Source: Segetibacter sp. 3557_3 (GTDB lineage Bacteria; Bacteroidota; Bacteroidia; Chitinophagales; Chitinophagaceae). From it: a stretch of 64,000 bases of DNA. The DNA lies in NCBI RefSeq assembly GCF_004354985.1, contig NZ_SMSK01000004.1, positions 186,001 through 250,000 of the forward strand, given 5' to 3'. A program made the translations under genes and the position numbers. Positions 63,469 through 64,000 of this stretch are shown one piece after another; positions within the stretch are counted from its first letter, which is position 1, and every line of letters begins with the position of its first letter. The notes beneath the pieces are model-generated. The model saw only the letters and a list, made by a program, of their open reading frames with translations, searched no databases and was not told where the DNA came from.

Positions 63469-64000
63469 ATGGTTTATCATATTCTAAACGGAGATTCGCT
63501 TGCTTATAGTTTTCCTGACACAGGAATTGCGGGAGACATAATCGTTGTTAGAGAAAGTTTGGTAGATGGAACCGTGAGAGGCGACAATCTCCGTGACTTT
63601 TGGCATTCGAGGGCTGAATACATGGAATTGACAGAAGAAGATTATCACAAAAAGGTTGTACAAGAATTTGAGAAAATATTGAATGCGTCGGACGACGCTG
63701 AATTCAACCTTTGGTTTGAATATGACTTATTCTGTCAGGTTAATATGTGGTTCGTTATTTCGTTAATAAATCGTTTATCAATAAAAAAGGAAGTTTATGC
63801 GGTATATACATCCCACTTAAATAGAACCAGTAAACAGTTCTGGAATGGTTTTGGACGAGCAAGTACAAGTGAGCTTAGATCATGTTTTGCCGGCAGAGTC
63901 CCTTTAGAACTTACTGATCTACGACTTGGGCAGGACTTATGGAAAGCTTATAAAGGAGCCGACCTTGAAGAATTGATTCGTCTTGCAGGGCATCGATCTT
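63469..64000 (+). CDS. DUF1835-domain protein, cut by window end
   Basis: The first 177 residues of a protein opening VYHILNGDSLAYSFPDTGIAGDIIVVRESLVDG. This is the DUF1835 N-terminal signature (HIvxGDSxxxxL...G.vivxxxxLxxG), then DFWHSRAEYM and NLWFEYDLFCQVN. Family members are about 250-330 residues, so the 3' part lies outside the window. Function unknown. The upstream sequence has a modest AT-rich leader and no overlapping gene. Confidence 0.87.
   Translation, partial: MVYHILNGDSLAYSFPDTGIAGDIIVVRESLVDGTVRGDNLRDFWHSRAEYMELTEEDYHKKVVQEFEKILNASDDAEFNLWFEYDLFCQVNMWFVISLINRLSIKKEVYAVYTSHLNRTSKQFWNGFGRASTSELRSCFAGRVPLELTDLRLGQDLWKAYKGADLEELIRLAGHRS

Overview
The window looks like chromosome from a Bacteroidota bacterium, most likely a Chitinophagaceae-type soil or environmental member. 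The evidence is the set of protein families: a LytS/LytTR two-component pair, a MacB/FtsX permease of the 'MIRNYFK' type, a giant right-handed beta-helix protein, a GldM_C-like protein, FAS1 lipoproteins, a GH2 enzyme with a LamG insert, and Bacteroidota-type SxxxC/SCN lipoprotein signals. No rRNA or tRNA gene was recognised. Everything below was read by eye, without database searches.

Layout. 1-3.8 kb: a dense field of about 130-bp tandem repeats, in two orientations, surrounding one small GIY-YIG nuclease gene. 3.9-8.5 kb: metallophosphoesterase, ArsR-type regulator and a MacB-type permease with a frameshift. 8.6-17.2 kb: one 2862-residue secreted protein made of four Ig plus beta-helix modules. 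17.2-18.6 kb: gene-poor DNA holding the decayed 3' end of a tyrosine recombinase gene, then an inverted repeat.

18.6-34.8 kb is the main find: an integron-like gene-cassette array. About 20 short units, all read on the + strand, are separated by about 135-bp (up to about 200-bp) imperfect palindromes. Each palindrome starts with a xxxTAAC core and ends with GTTAxxx, like attC sites. The decisive sign is that the core at the start of each cassette is the reverse complement of the core at the end of the same cassette (10 of 18 perfect over 9-10 bases, 6 more with one mismatch). Adjacent cassettes use different core sequences. This is the footprint of circular cassettes inserted at G/TT. The cargo is typical of cassettes: membrane and secreted proteins of unknown role, a trypsin-like protease, an SDR plus AraC pair, a VOC pseudogene, a Cdd1-type HhH protein, an alpha/beta hydrolase and a SnoaL-like protein. 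Three or four units carry no gene.

34.9-56.6 kb: the same kind of sites continue in increasingly eroded form between an S41 peptidase, a LytS/LytTR pair, two arr (rifampin ADP-ribosyltransferase) cassettes flanking a GH2 beta-galactosidase, a TlpA-like thioredoxin, AraC, MBL-fold, cupin and outer-membrane genes, and an esterase. Three copies of a small element with AATGTCGTTTAGTTAAG-type ends (MITE-like) lie here and at 58.2 kb. The decay gradient (clean at 18.6 kb, eroded to the right) fits an attI end at the left, exactly where the recombinase relic lies. No intact integrase is present in the window.

56.7-64.0 kb: ordinary accessory genes: amidohydrolase lipoprotein, FAS1 lipoprotein, GNAT acetyltransferase, DHFR/RibD-like protein, DUF5990 and a DUF1835 gene cut by the window end.
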